From Mya arenaria (lineage: Eukaryota > Mollusca > Bivalvia > Myida > Myidae), in the NCBI RefSeq assembly GCF_026914265.1, contig NC_069134.1, positions 11,513,758 through 11,577,757 on the forward strand: DNA of 64,000 nt, given 5' to 3'. Position numbers and translations under genes: made by a program. Every line of letters starts with the position of its first letter. Position 1 is the stretch's first letter. Shown one piece after another: positions 1 through 11,865 of the stretch. The notes beneath the pieces were generated by a model. It worked only from the letters and a program-made list of their open reading frames with translations, made no database searches and was not told the DNA's origin.

Positions 1-59
1 AAAAAAAATCTATTTTTCCCAAGGTCTACCAACATATCTGTTTTGAGATTTTTAGCTCT

Positions 60-640
60 ACTGGCCAAAGGCCAGAAGAGCTTATGCGATGGTAATGTGT
101 ACATAGTATGTGCGTCTATGCATCCGTGCGTCTGTAAACAATTCCTTGTTAACATTATACAGCCTTCAGTTTTGATTGTATCTTGATGAGACTTGTACAT
201 TATCTAGATATCCATTAGAGCTCGGTTCCTTTCGAAAACCAGCCAGATCCGCCCATGCATGCCTAGATTATGGCCCTTGATAGTATAAAAAAAATGCTAT
301 TGTGTAAACACTAGCTTGTGAACACGATACAGTCTTCAGTTTTGATTGTATCTCGATGACACTTGTACAGTATTTAGATATCCATAAGAGCTTGGTTCCT
401 TTTGAAAACCAGCTAGATCCGCCCATGCATGCCTAGATTATGGGCCTTGAAAGTATAAAAAAATCAGTTTGTCTGTAAACAAATCCTTGTGAACATGATA
501 CAGTCTTCCGTTTTAATTGTATCTCGATGAAACTTGTACAGTATTTAGATATCCTTTAGAACTCGGTTCCTTTTGAAACCCCCAGATCTGCCCATGCATA
601 CCTGGATTATGGGTCTTGAAAGTATAAAAAAATGTTTTTT
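60..640 (+). repeat. Three tandem ~170 bp core repeats (dispersed bivalve repeat family)
   Basis: Three head-to-tail units begin near 129, 298 and 467. Each runs from a CTGTAAACAA-like start through ACAGTCTTCAGTTTTGATTG, ACTTGTACAGTATTTAGATA and GCCCATGCATGCCTAGATTA to a run of A. Units differ by substitutions and small indels. A diverged copy in the opposite orientation lies at about 48961-49080. The 160-170 bp core-repeat design resembles the pearl / non-autonomous Helitron-like elements described from bivalves; that assignment is inference. Confidence 0.75.
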
Positions 641-774
641 TTAGCCAAGTCTATTTTTAGCCAAGTCTACATGAGTGAAGTCTATTTTTAGCCAAGTTTA
701 CATGTAAAGTCACAATTGCCTGTGTAGGTTTGTTCAAATTATGTCCCTAGGGTCATTACTGCCCCAACCCCCCC

Positions 775-990
775 ACCACAGAGTTCATGCAACTAATCTG
801 CTTACAACACTTCCTGTCCTTAGATGTTGAACGTGCAGCGTTTTCAGCTAACCCAAACACAAAAAGTGAACTATATATTTGTTGCCTATTACTCAAACGT
901 ACATGCTCTGGATTGAAAATGACCACAAGAGCCATGCCAGTAGAGCATAGGCCATTTTTGGCCTCTTGTTGTAGGATGCCCCTACATGTT
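775..990. repeat. Dispersed repeat module, inverted copy at 47991-48180
   Basis: The segment from GTTCATGCAACTAATCTGC to GGCCATTTTTGGCCTCTTGT matches, in reverse complement, the segment at 47991-48180, with scattered substitutions and a shorter middle. The open frames across it are by-products of repeat sequence and show no protein family. It sits between two core-repeat arrays, so it is probably part of one composite element. Confidence 0.7.
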
Positions 991-1329
991 GTTGTTGTTG
1001 GCTTCTTTTCCCCTTGTCTTACAAAGCTGATAAACTGGAGGCCTGTCTGTTTCAAGGGTCTCTTTTTTCACCTCAAGTTTTCTAGGGTGTTTCCATTTCT
1101 CTTAAAACCTGGTTGTGGCACCATGTTTATCGCCCTTGCGCCAAAGCTGTTGGGCAAGAAGATAGTATATGTTGGAGTGATCCTATGTTCTCACAGAGTG
1201 AGCAGATAAGGTCTTCTGGTAACATTGCTTCAAATTGGTTGGAGAGGGTGACATGTCATACACGGATCGGAGAAGGAAACTCAGTTTGTGGCTCATATCT
1301 CCACAACTGCTGCCATGCCATGTAAGTGC

Positions 1330-1760
1330 CAATTTGTCCAGTTCCCCTGGGGAACAAACTTGGTGGAGGACCAGTTTGATTCTACATACAAACTATCAAG
1401 GATCTGGGCCTAGGGTTTCAGACAAGAAGCTTTTCAAAAATTTCCCTATACAAGTCTAGGAAACTAATGATCCTCCGGTGTGGCCAGTTTTATCTCTGGG
1501 GAAATTTGAACAAACTGGGTGGAGTACCACTGTATTATATTACATACAAAATATCAAGGATCTGGGCCTAGCAGTTTCCGACAAGAAGCTTTTCAAAGAT
1601 TTCCCTACATAGGTATGCAAGAAACTTGTGATCCCAGGGGCAGGACCGGTTTTAATTCCAGGGGTATAATTTGATAAACTTGGTAGAGTACCACTAGACA
1701 ATGTAACATACCAAATATCTAGGCCTCATGGATTTTGTCAAGAAGATTTTTATTTTTTTC
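1330..1760 (+). repeat. Tandem ~160 bp core repeats, second family
   Basis: Near-repeats of a module containing CAAGGATCTGGGCCTAG, GACAAGAAGCTTTTCAAA, GGAAACTTGTGATCCC and TTGAACAAACTTGGTGGAG start near 1345, 1490 and 1660. The same module recurs in the same orientation at about 48400-48660. There is no coding signal. This is a degenerate dispersed repeat. Confidence 0.7.
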
Positions 1761-2520
1761 TATTCTGTTGCCATGGCAACCAGAGTTTGGCATGGAATTC
1801 ATTTCCTTGAACAATTTTGAATGAACACCATGTAAGGAATGTACTAGTGAAGTAGGCTATCTAAATTGACCAGGTTGTTTAGGAGATGTCATATGAAGCA
1901 ATTGTTGATGGATGGCTGGATGCTGGGCTTCATGCTAAGGCTAAAAACACGTTTTTTTACCAATGATTTTTTCATTAAATTTGTAGGATTTCTGTCCATA
2001 GAACCAACATCACAATTATGATCAGAGAAGATTACTTAGAGATTTTATCAAAACCTTGTTGACACAACATCAGATCCATTTCCTTGTAGGATATCGAGAT
2101 AAACTCTTCTCCCATGCTAGAAATTCTTATCTTGCCTACGGACGAAGATAAAATGCCCGTATGGAACTTCTTTTAATAGTCACCACATTGTAATTACCTC
2201 CCTTGTTGAAGACTGTTGTCTGTAGCGCATCATGGAAACCTTGTCTTGTGGCAATATTTAGAACGCTAGTTAATTATTTCTCGCTTCAAATGTCACCAGA
2301 CAACAGTTTTCACGCACCTTTCAAGAAATAATGCTTCACTCTTCTTAAAACTATTTAAAGACCGATCAGACCATTTACATACTCTGAATCACTGCCCGAA
2401 TATCCATGACAACCACGAATTATCGCATATCCGTACGCAATTATTTTCACTAAGCACAAAAGAGTTCCAGCAAAAAAATACATTTTTACTCAATTTTGTT
2501 TAACTGAGGTGGGAGAAAAA
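1761..2520. other. Intergenic, no gene seen
   Basis: AT-rich sequence with no long ORF and no recognisable exon. I see only weak similarity to dispersed repeat flanks near 1780-1960. Confidence 0.5.
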
Positions 2521-2522
2521 GC

Positions 2523-2669
2523 ATCTACCATAGCCGCTCGTGTAAGATAGGTTCATCCAGACCCTTGCGCAGGGTGTTTTGCGGAAACTCGGTAAACCTC
2601 GTTTCTGCAAAACACCCTACACTCGGGTCGGAATGAACCTATCTTGCACGCTCGGCCATGGAAGATATT
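2523..2669. repeat. Long imperfect palindrome (fold-back MITE candidate)
   Basis: The left arm (2523-2587) and right arm (2601-2665) are reverse complements with a few mismatches. Matching pieces include AAGATAGGTTCAT with ATGAACCTATCTT, and GGGTGTTTTGC with GCAAAACACCC. The central loop is about 13 bases. The arms are much more GC-rich than the flanks, which suggests a small fold-back element rather than a gene terminator. Confidence 0.8.
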
Positions 2670-3514
2670 TATATTGTTTTATGTATGATTTGGTTTCCAA
2701 TCTATAACTAATTTAACAAGAAGGTTGGTCAGGACAAGCAAAGAACTCGTATTGATTTTGATGTCAGTCACCTGCATTGCCTATAGTGTGAATGAGGAAT
2801 AAGGCCCATTTTAATGGGCCAATAAAATACAGATTTCTTTCACTTAATTTGCATATAGTCAGGCACATGTGAACAATCACTATCCTTGATCTTCTGACAA
2901 TACTGCACTTATATAATATATATAAAACATGAATAATTTCAATTTTCTATTGGTTTATTTGCATTATAAAGTCAACATGTTCCATTGGAACAAAGAAAGA
3001 ATAAAGACATGAAGTGTTTCATTATATACTTAACAAAATAGTTTTAACATAATCTGCTAATGAATTCATAAATAAAAATGTTTGATAAAAAGTACAGGTA
3101 AAAGCACTATTGCACTACTAGACTTGCAAAACCCATCCTAATAATGAGCAACAATTAACCAAAAGAAAACATGGTGTGATCTCTACGTTATCATAACACT
3201 TGGCCAGAGTTAGCGTTTAAGATTTATCTGACCACTTCTCCGAGAGTCCTTGAAGATAAAACATTTTGTTGCCAACACAATGTAGTTGTATACTAAAAAA
3301 AACCATAAACACACAATGTAGACAGATTGATGAAAATGTACAAAAAGATATATACAAATTTACATCGGAACATAATGACTATAGACCAAGCATGATGTAT
3401 GCAATGTTGTTATATGATTTACATCCGTGCCCAAACTGATCATAACTACATTGACCGCAGAAATACTCAATTAACTGGGTGTATTCACTATACACAATAT
3501 GAAGTCTGTGAACA
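2670..3514 (-). other. HMGXB4 3' UTR and downstream intergenic region
   Basis: This lies downstream of the minus-strand stop at 3515-3517. A possible minus-strand AATAAA signal reads from 2954-2959. At 3379-3411 there is a second copy of the last ten codons of the gene with its own stop (see findings). No other ORF or exon is visible. Confidence 0.45.
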
Positions 3515-6500
3515 TCAGAGTCCAGGCATAATGTATGCAATGTTGTCTAGTGTTTTAAGGTGAGTCTCAGCTGGCAGTCCGTCAGTCTCAGGCAATACAG
3601 CTGTGAGGCACATAAGGGGAGCAACTGCACATAACATAGAGTCCAGTAACACGGATAAACTCCCCTGGACAGCTATCAGACCCTGCAAAGGTAAAATAGG
3701 ATCTTTTAAAGAAAAGATAACACCTGTGACAGTATAGCAAAAAGGAAATATAACAAAGAATAAAACAAGGGTAATTACTTTATCAACATCAATGATTTAT
3801 GGACATTGTTTTATGGTTGAAGGTCGAAAAGAAGAAGGATTCCAAGTCACTAGCAATGGTATTAAATGAGTGTGTGTTAAGAACAGCCTGTGTACCTACC
3901 CTGTGTTCCTGCAGCTTCATGCCGATGATGCTGAGTGATTCTCCCACTATCTTCAGGTGGGCTGCCACATCAACTGGCTCAATACCAAAACCCTAAAACA
4001 TGACATAAAATTGTTTTAATTTAATCTGTTACAATAATTTAAAACATTGTACGGTAATAATTTGGACAAAAGCATAGAAACTAGATTCTATGGTAAATCC
4101 AACAGTTAACATCTTGCTATTTTTTTTATTAATTATGTTACAGTTTTTTGCAGTTATCACACAGAATAAAGCATGAAAAAGGCTTATCAGCTGGCAAACT
4201 CTGCTGCACTATCAACCAATTCTGAGCTTCATGTACCTTTCAAAAGGCCAATATATGGTTTTACAGGTACTCTTAATTTTGCAACCATAATAGATTACTA
4301 ACACTGAGGACATATTTAAGCATATTTCACTGCAAGATAATCATTTGGGATATATTAAGATATTCCTGCCATGTTATGTATCTTTTTTTTTTATTAAATC
4401 TGATTTCATCACCAACCTTGACAGGAGAGTTAATATCATCAAGGACTGGTGTGCGGACCTGCTTGGCAGCCAGTAGAGCCTGAGCAAGGGCAGGGTTGGC
4501 TTTCTGGGACACAGCAGCTGCCTGTCGGGCTGTGAGCATCTTCCCAGCGGGAACCTTCCCGGTGGCACTAGCACTTTGTACTTTACCAGTAGTGATCAGC
4601 GTGGAGCCTTTCCCTGCAGCCTTCTTCGCCTTTCTTTTCCATACCTGCATAGAGAAGGGACTATAACATTGGCATGATAGTAGGATTGTCACCACTTAGT
4701 TCAGAAAGGCAATACCACTGTTAAAAAGCAAAAAGAGATTTATATACTTTTAAAGAAAATAAATACCAACATGCTCTGCACAGATTCCTGTCTTTACCAA
4801 TACATTTTTAGAGAACATGAAGTCAAAGATTCTTTTGTCATGCTTCTCTCTACCCTACTACCTGATAGCAAAAAATCAACAAAAATGACATCCACTAATG
4901 GGCAATGAAGAACTTTTTTACACATTAACACAAAATATGTATCATAAAAATGTGTATAGAATGCTCAGAAAAAAAGAACAGAAATATCGGAAAAATGATG
5001 AGAGTGACTTAAGCAGCAAACAGCAATATAACAATTACGTTCTCATTACCAGTTTTTGTTTCTCTGAGAGATTTGACCACATCTCACCAAGGGTTTTGCT
5101 GATGGTTGAAAAGTCTGGAATGGAAATATTTACATAGAAAAACTCCATTAAATCATTAATAATGCAGAGATTGATGTTGAATAAAGAAATCAAAACATCT
5201 TACACACCAGTCGAGTCTGGTACGTGACAGACCAGCCCAATCTGGTTAAAACTGGTCAAATTTACATTCTCCAAAATGTATTTTTTGTCCATTAAAAGGT
5301 GACATTTACAATGCCTGTTAATACATGTATGTGAGCTTTATCAAAGGTTATCATATAATTGTACTTTAATTTAGTGTTATTGTAAAATAATAACAGATGA
5401 GGTCAGTTTTTTCAACAAAAAAAATTGAACTATATGTTTGTTGTCACAACTCAACAACGTCCTGTCCGCCACTGTCACAATAATAAAATAGGTGTGAGAT
5501 GGTTTTTAAACTTCCAAATTTCATTGAAAAACATCCAATATTGATGGACAGTTTTAAATTCTAAATGGAAGCCCTTGTGCCATGCCTTCTCCTCATTGTG
5601 TGTATTTGTGTAGTTATTAAACTCCAAATAAATGACAACGTTACAACCCAGACAGGCAAAAAACCGAAGGGACAAGACACATGCACATACACAAGACCAT
5701 CATTGTGACAACTTGTTAAGGCTCAACAAAAATCACAGTGATGACTCAAAATTTGACTCTATGATAAGTCTATTATTATATAATATTTCTATTTTTAGTT
5801 CCTTGACATAAAAGCAATGATGTTAAGTGTACCTACCCATTCCTGGGTTATCATAAACCAGGGCAGATCTGTTTGCACTGCACCACATCATGTAGGCCGT
5901 TGGCGCTCGCTTCTTTTTGTTTAACTGACTCACAATCTAGGAAAATACGGTTCATTATTAAAGGGCATTCATCACACATAAAAAATTACACATAATGCAT
6001 TTTAAATATCTATATTGCTTTAAACAATTTACGTATATGTATTTGATTGGCTCAACACAGTTAAAAAAAGTTAAACAGCCTGCATAACTTGAGTTAAGCT
6101 ATTTCATACAAAGATGATTTGGCACATAAATTTCTGATTAAACATATCTTTTTTTAATTATTGAACAACCTTTATTTGTATTGAAGTCTTTATGAGAGTA
6201 ATTAGATTTGCAGTATATGTTTGTATTGATTTTTCTGTGCAATGGCCCAAGTTTAACACTTTTGCACCACAGCCACTGACAATGACACAAACACTATGAA
6301 TATTGAACCTCCCTTCCTTACTTTTTTCATTTAAAAAGAATAAAATACATGGTAAACATGTACTTACAGAATCATATGGATCATCAAACTTGGCAGACTT
6401 TTTGGAAATGTTTTTCTTCTTGTCCCCACCAAGGTCCATCACAAGTTCAGAACCATCTGGTCATTAAATATGGAAGAATGCAACTTGAGTCCTAGTAAAA

Positions 6501-9500
6501 TGAATTTCATCAATTCTTTTTTCTAATGTTGATTACTTTACTTTTAATTCTAAGCCATATTCATGTTTATTTTAATAAATCATTAATTCATGTTAAAAAA
6601 AGCATTTCATGAACATTATTTATAAAGCCTGCTATATGAGATTTCCTGCACTCTATGGAACTATTTGATACAGAAACTTTACGCATGGCCAATGTCTTAC
6701 CAGCTGATGGAATGTCTCCAAGCTGCACCTTTCCCTTAGCTTTTGGGCTTTTCTTCTTGCCAACTTTTATAATTTTTGGTTTCTCCGTTTCCACTTCCTC
6801 CTCCGGAATCATCAAACCGTCCTCGTCATCATCTATGTCCATAAAGGAATCACTTCCAGCTCCACCTAGTTCAATCTCCGGCAGATCTATTCCAAATTCA
6901 TCCTGCATCATTGTTTCACCCATGTCCAACTTTGCCTGCCCTCCTTTCACTTTACTCTTTTTACCCTTCTTAACTGAAGTCTCATTCTCTTGCTTCACCT
7001 CAAGTCCGATATTCATAGGTCCGACATGAATCACATTAGGTGAGGGGGCAGGTGGGGGCATAAAAGGAGATTCATCTTTCACTGCCACTTTCTTGCTCCC
7101 CTTTTTTCCTCTAGATGTATGTGCAACTGTCTCCAAATGAGCCAACTCACTATCCTCTTCCAAGTCTTCCTCAGCTGCTGCTTTCTTTATTGAAATAATC
7201 CTTGGCTGGATTTGAATGGTTCCTGGTCCAGGAGATTCCAGCGCTTGTTTTATTTTTGATGTGACCTTTGTTTCAGGTACACTGGCTGGGGTTTTTCCTT
7301 TCCCTTTTGCTTTTTTTGCTGAAGCAGGAGGCTTAGTATCAGTCATTGTGGTTAACTGTGAAATGTTTGCTGCAGAGACTGATGGTGCTGACTGTGTTGG
7401 GGAGCTAAGCAGCAGTTTGATGACACTGCCTTTGTTCCCTGGTGGTGTTTTAGATGAACCTGGTGAGGCCAACTTGGATGAGCCAGCTACAGGGGACTTC
7501 TGAGGAGTGAGCTGTGTGGGCATAGTTGGCATCACAACTGGCTCCACCTTCGGCATGGTGGGGATGTCTTTAATTTTAAGAACAGGAGTAGTGGCAATAG
7601 TCAATGGGCCTGTGATTACACCACTTAATGCTGCTGGAGATTTCACCTTCTTGACAATTTCCTTTTTGACTGTTGTACTTTTCTTTTCTGCTTCTTCAAA
7701 CTCTTCCATCTCCAACACCTTTGCAGACTTCTTTCTTGGCTATATAGAAGATGTTCCATGATTTAAATAGAGTCATGTCCGAATCATGTTTTATTATTGA
7801 AATTTAACATGGTTCTCACTACATCAGAATTCGCAGTCAATAAACTTATGAATGAAACTTTTGCTTTTGGACTCAAACTTTTTTGAAAATTTCTTATGCA
7901 TCAATGTAGAATGGCGGCCAGGCCTGGCATTTTTTTCTGAAAACAGACTTTGGGTCACACACTATTGAGATTTAACTTAAGTGAGAACCTGGTTAAATAT
8001 ACAAGTAGTTACCTTATACAGAAAGATGCAATGTACATGCAGACAGGAAAGTGAGAATAACTAAAATAATTGAATATTGAAACAAGTAAGAGTTTGTAAA
8101 AAACATTTATCATGATGTTCATACTGATAACAGTGACAGACACATAACTGAACTAAGACCCTAGGGGCTTAACTGACTAAATGATTGATACAATATTTAC
8201 CGGTACATGTACTGAACAATATTTCAAATTAGTCACCTAACATTTTTCAGCAATTAATTTTTTTTATAAATACAGGTATTCAGTCCTATATGTATAAACT
8301 AAAGTATAAGTTGTGCCTGTGCATCATATTGCACATTTTTCTTGATAGTTGCGTTAGAATTACAAGAGATTTGGTAAACCCCTTAATCAATAGTTACTTA
8401 GAAAATTTAAGAATTTGAATAAAAATGATTCCAATAAAGACATTTTTTTCAAATAAAACATTTCAAGTATGATACAGATGGAATATGAACATCTCTTCAA
8501 GCATGTGCCACAGTTATGTAATTCCTTTTATTGTGGTTATTCTTGAAAATCTTTTTAACAGACTCTTGTTTTAATCTATGGCATTACAATAAGAACCCAT
8601 GAGTTAAAACAGAATTGTATCTATTAAAGAGTTTTTGTTAAATTATTACAATACAGGTTTCATGATCATTTGTAAAAGGTTCATTGCTATTAATATTTTA
8701 AAGGTTTATTGTTATTTTCAATTGAAATGGAGGAAGTTAACAATGTTATTGAAATTGATGCCGCTTTTGTTCAAACTGCTCTGGTGTTTTTCAGAAAAAG
8801 ATATGCATCTTATTCATGAACATAATTTTTTATTTAAGTAGGAAATATTTCAAATTTAAAGCAAATACTTAATGAGATGGACGCTTATCATACATGTATT
8901 TGGTACAGAAGAGGTATAACTCATTGACTTTGGTTAAGATACGCCAAACTGATCCTACCCTGTGAGCTCTCGATCCTTTACTGCCAGAGTCTTCAAACAT
9001 TTCATCTCTTATATCCACCATGGATTCATCAGCAACTGGCACTTCTTCGAACGGTTCTGGCTTCACAACAGCTGGAGCAGGAATGGTCACTTTTGGAGTT
9101 TCTACTAATGTAGTTACTGGCACAACATCTGGTTTACCATCAATGTCAACCCTGTCATCAAACTTTGCTGGCTTCTTTCTCACCCTCCCTGACCTCGTCA
9201 CTTTAACGAAAAACATTAAGGTGTCAACGATCTTATTACTTTAACAGCTAGTTTGGCAGTTAAAAATGAGATATTTTAAATAATTTAGACTCTCATTTAC
9301 AAACATGAGACATAATAGGTAAACAGGCAAGAAAGTACCATAATGTAGTCACAATAATATATATTTTTCACAAACATGTACAATGTATTGTTTTTCATAA
9401 ACTGTTGATCTTTTCAATATTTCTACTGCAAAGAGCACATCAGACATGACTCAAAATTCTCATGTACGGAAAGTTATAAAATGGGTTAAATTTTGAAAAG

Positions 9501-11185
9501 GGATTTTCATGTGTTTTGGACTGTTATAATTGTTGTTTAGCAGTCAGGTATTAGTAACTTTATCAACATAAAATTACAAAAAAAACTGGGTGCATGAAAA
9601 TATACATTCAGAGTTTTTTCACCTTCAATAGCTAGGCTGAAATTGGGCTACTTCCCAATTTTAAAAAAAATGACAGAATGTCCCAATATGCTTCATAAAA
9701 TTCCCAATATTATATACGATAATTGTTTGTTTCAGTGTAAAATCGTAATATATATTTCACAGAGTAAGCAACAAAAGCTATTTTTCATAAGTGGTGTATT
9801 TACTTTTGGTGTCCCTGTCAGAGGTGAAATACATTGCATTCTTACTGAATCAAACAAATTTTCTTTTTATTATGAGCCAAACATGGATAATTATTAAATT
9901 ACACTTAATTATAGTTTTTCAAAAAAGCAAGTCAAATAGTCTCCGAACATTACATCTTTTAAGAAATAACTTCATTGAAATAGTGTCTGAGCTCTATGGA
10001 TTTTAAAGTTTGAATTGGCATTGAAAGCTGCCTAAATTTTCATAAAAGTGAAAAATGTCAAAATGTTATTTCACTGTTATAAATAAATAATGTTTTTATT
10101 TCATTGTGTAAATCTCCATATAATTAACATCAAAACAGTATCCAGGATTTTTTAGGGGCAATTGGGAAAAACAAACTATACCGTGATATTGGGAGTTTTT
10201 GGCAAAATTGGGAATTTCTTCATAAATAATTACAAAGGATATAATATCTATAATAATACTACAATGAATAGTACTTAAAAACTGTTCAACATTTGTATTT
10301 GCAACATAATCTACACTGACTCAGTTAACACCCTACACCCTTTGTTTTGACCCTTTGAAATAATTGTTTGATCAACAAGTTCTGTGCTCAGGGATTGATG
10401 CACCTGACATTGCATGCAAATTCTTATAAATGCATCCAAATTGCTGATTGCTTAAAAAAATATCTTGATTGGCTAAATTTTGTCAGTCTTTTTCAGTTTT
10501 TTCTGATAGTATTTTGCATTGTTTGATATTTTCTAGAAGTGATCAAATTCAATATAAGATATCCTTAGGTAAAATTTATATCCCAGCTTTTCTTTTTTAT
10601 TTGAAAAAATGTTTTGCAAGTCGAAAACTCTGATGGGCTACAAATTTATCTACATAACAGTGGAGTCATTGTGATAAACTACTATGCAGTTGTTAGCTAT
10701 TTATGGAGGTCAACAAGAAAACTGACAAGGAAAGGCTACTAAGATATCTGCACCCATACATCCTGCTACGGTACCGGGACCCGGATATTATACTAGCATT
10801 GTTTGTCTCTGTGAATTAACGCTTGCGTGTAAGGAAATTAAGTTTATTGTAATATTTTCATTAGTGTTTTTTTTCTTTGTTTATTCAGAATTTTCGGAAA
10901 TTCTGACTGGGAATTTTTATTGGGAAAAACCCTGGTAACAGGCGTACCATTTTTGTTGAACTCATCCTATGTGCATTCTTTTGTTTAGATACTACGTATA
11001 AACAGCAATATTGTGAAAACAAAGGCAATTTGTCATTTAACTTGTAAGTGAATTTAGTCAAATTACAGAAACAACAAACTACAAATAATTTCTCTTCTGA
11101 GTCTCTTACCCTCTTCCATCTTCATTTGTTTTGAACTTGGCGATGAAAACGATTCTTCAACATCACGTTTTCGTTTGGAGGACAT
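3515..11185 (-). CDS. HMGXB4: HMG box-containing protein 4 (HMGXB4) orthologue, nine exons
   Basis: Exons on the minus strand: 11185-11110 (ATG), 9200-8959, 7739-6701, 6456-6368, 5936-5837, 5114-5050, 4644-4417, 3992-3900 and 3682-3515 (TGA). All junctions are GT/AG and in phase, giving 700 codons including the stop. The N-terminus is basic (MSSKRKRD) and followed by a [13 protein letters not shown] stretch. A long low-complexity Lys/Pro/Ser-rich and acidic region fills exon 3. The HMG box spans about residues 490-560 ([40 protein letters not shown]) over exons 5-7. The C-terminal 80 residues ([44 protein letters not shown]) closely match the conserved HMGXB4 tail. In vertebrates HMGXB4 is a nuclear DNA-binding protein linked to the NURF remodelling complex and Wnt repression; the role here is inferred from orthology. 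Upstream UTR exons cannot be excluded. Confidence 0.88.
7740..8958 (-). other. HMGXB4 intron 2, no other feature
   Basis: AT-rich intron between the exons at 9200-8959 and 7739-6701. No further exon, RNA gene or clear repeat is visible. A short plus-strand ORF at 8635-8841 has no protein character. Confidence 0.6.
9201..11109 (-). other. HMGXB4 intron 1, with degenerate repeat sequence
   Basis: Large first intron. From about 9630 to 10940 it holds diffuse repeat-like sequence with many AATTGGGA / TCCCAATT motifs. This includes 10148-10173 (CCAGGATTTTTTAGGGGC) and a roughly inverted end at 10912-10936 (ending AAAAACCCTGG). This suggests an old TIR element of about 800 bp, but the ends are too diverged to define. 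Confidence 0.4.
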
Positions 11186-11737
11186 TGCAATTGTTGAAAG
11201 TACTCAAAACCAAGCAAAAGTTTGAAATATTTTGTATTTTTATTTTTTGGATTTGAAAGGTTGCAGACAACACTCAACGCGCTACATGGTAACAGACAAC
11301 ACTATTACGGCACAATAATAATTTCAGTCTCCGACGCAGTACTCTCCCCTGTCAATCAATAACAAAATATTTTGTCCATTTCATCCTTCTTTTAATATTT
11401 GCACTTTGAATATTTTATTGAAAACATACTGTAAAAAATGATTGGTTGAACTAAAATTGAAAGTTATTTTTTTTAAGAATCCGTGCGTGCGTTGTCTCGT
11501 GAGCGGTTAGAGAGAGAGACTTGCTTCCTTTCCGTGCACTGACAAGTGTTTTAGCTTAATTTAAACATATTTATTTTTACAACGATTGTGAAACAAGTTA
11601 TTACAACATTATATTATGACAAGTGTTTTACTTCACATTTCCCCGAGTTCGTGTTTTGTACTCCATTCAAAGGAGCGCGAGAACTCTATGCGCGTAAATG
11701 CGGTGATAAACAAGAATTCGTGCTGACGACTGACGAC

Positions 11738-11865
11738 TATACATGTACCAATCATGTTTTATCATTAGAATATACATGTACCAATCATGTTTTATCATTA
11801 GAATATACATGTACCAATCATGTTTTATCATAAGAATATGTACATGTACCAATCATGTTTTATCA
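11738..11865. repeat. 33 bp tandem repeat, four copies
   Basis: Four copies of a 33 bp unit built on ACATGTACCAATCATG and TTTTATCATTAGAA. The third and fourth copies differ by a few bases. Because 33 is a multiple of three, the array is open in several frames on both strands. The resulting small ORFs (about 11588-11949) are repeat artefacts. It lies about 0.55 kb upstream of the HMGXB4 start codon. Confidence 0.9.

Noticed and set aside
756..1325. Overlapping ORFs on both strands
   Set aside because: They lie in a dispersed repeat that has an inverted copy at 47991-48180; no protein features.
6655..7761. Plus-strand ORFs of 84-124 codons
   Set aside because: They are antisense shadows of the large HMGXB4 exon 6701-7739.
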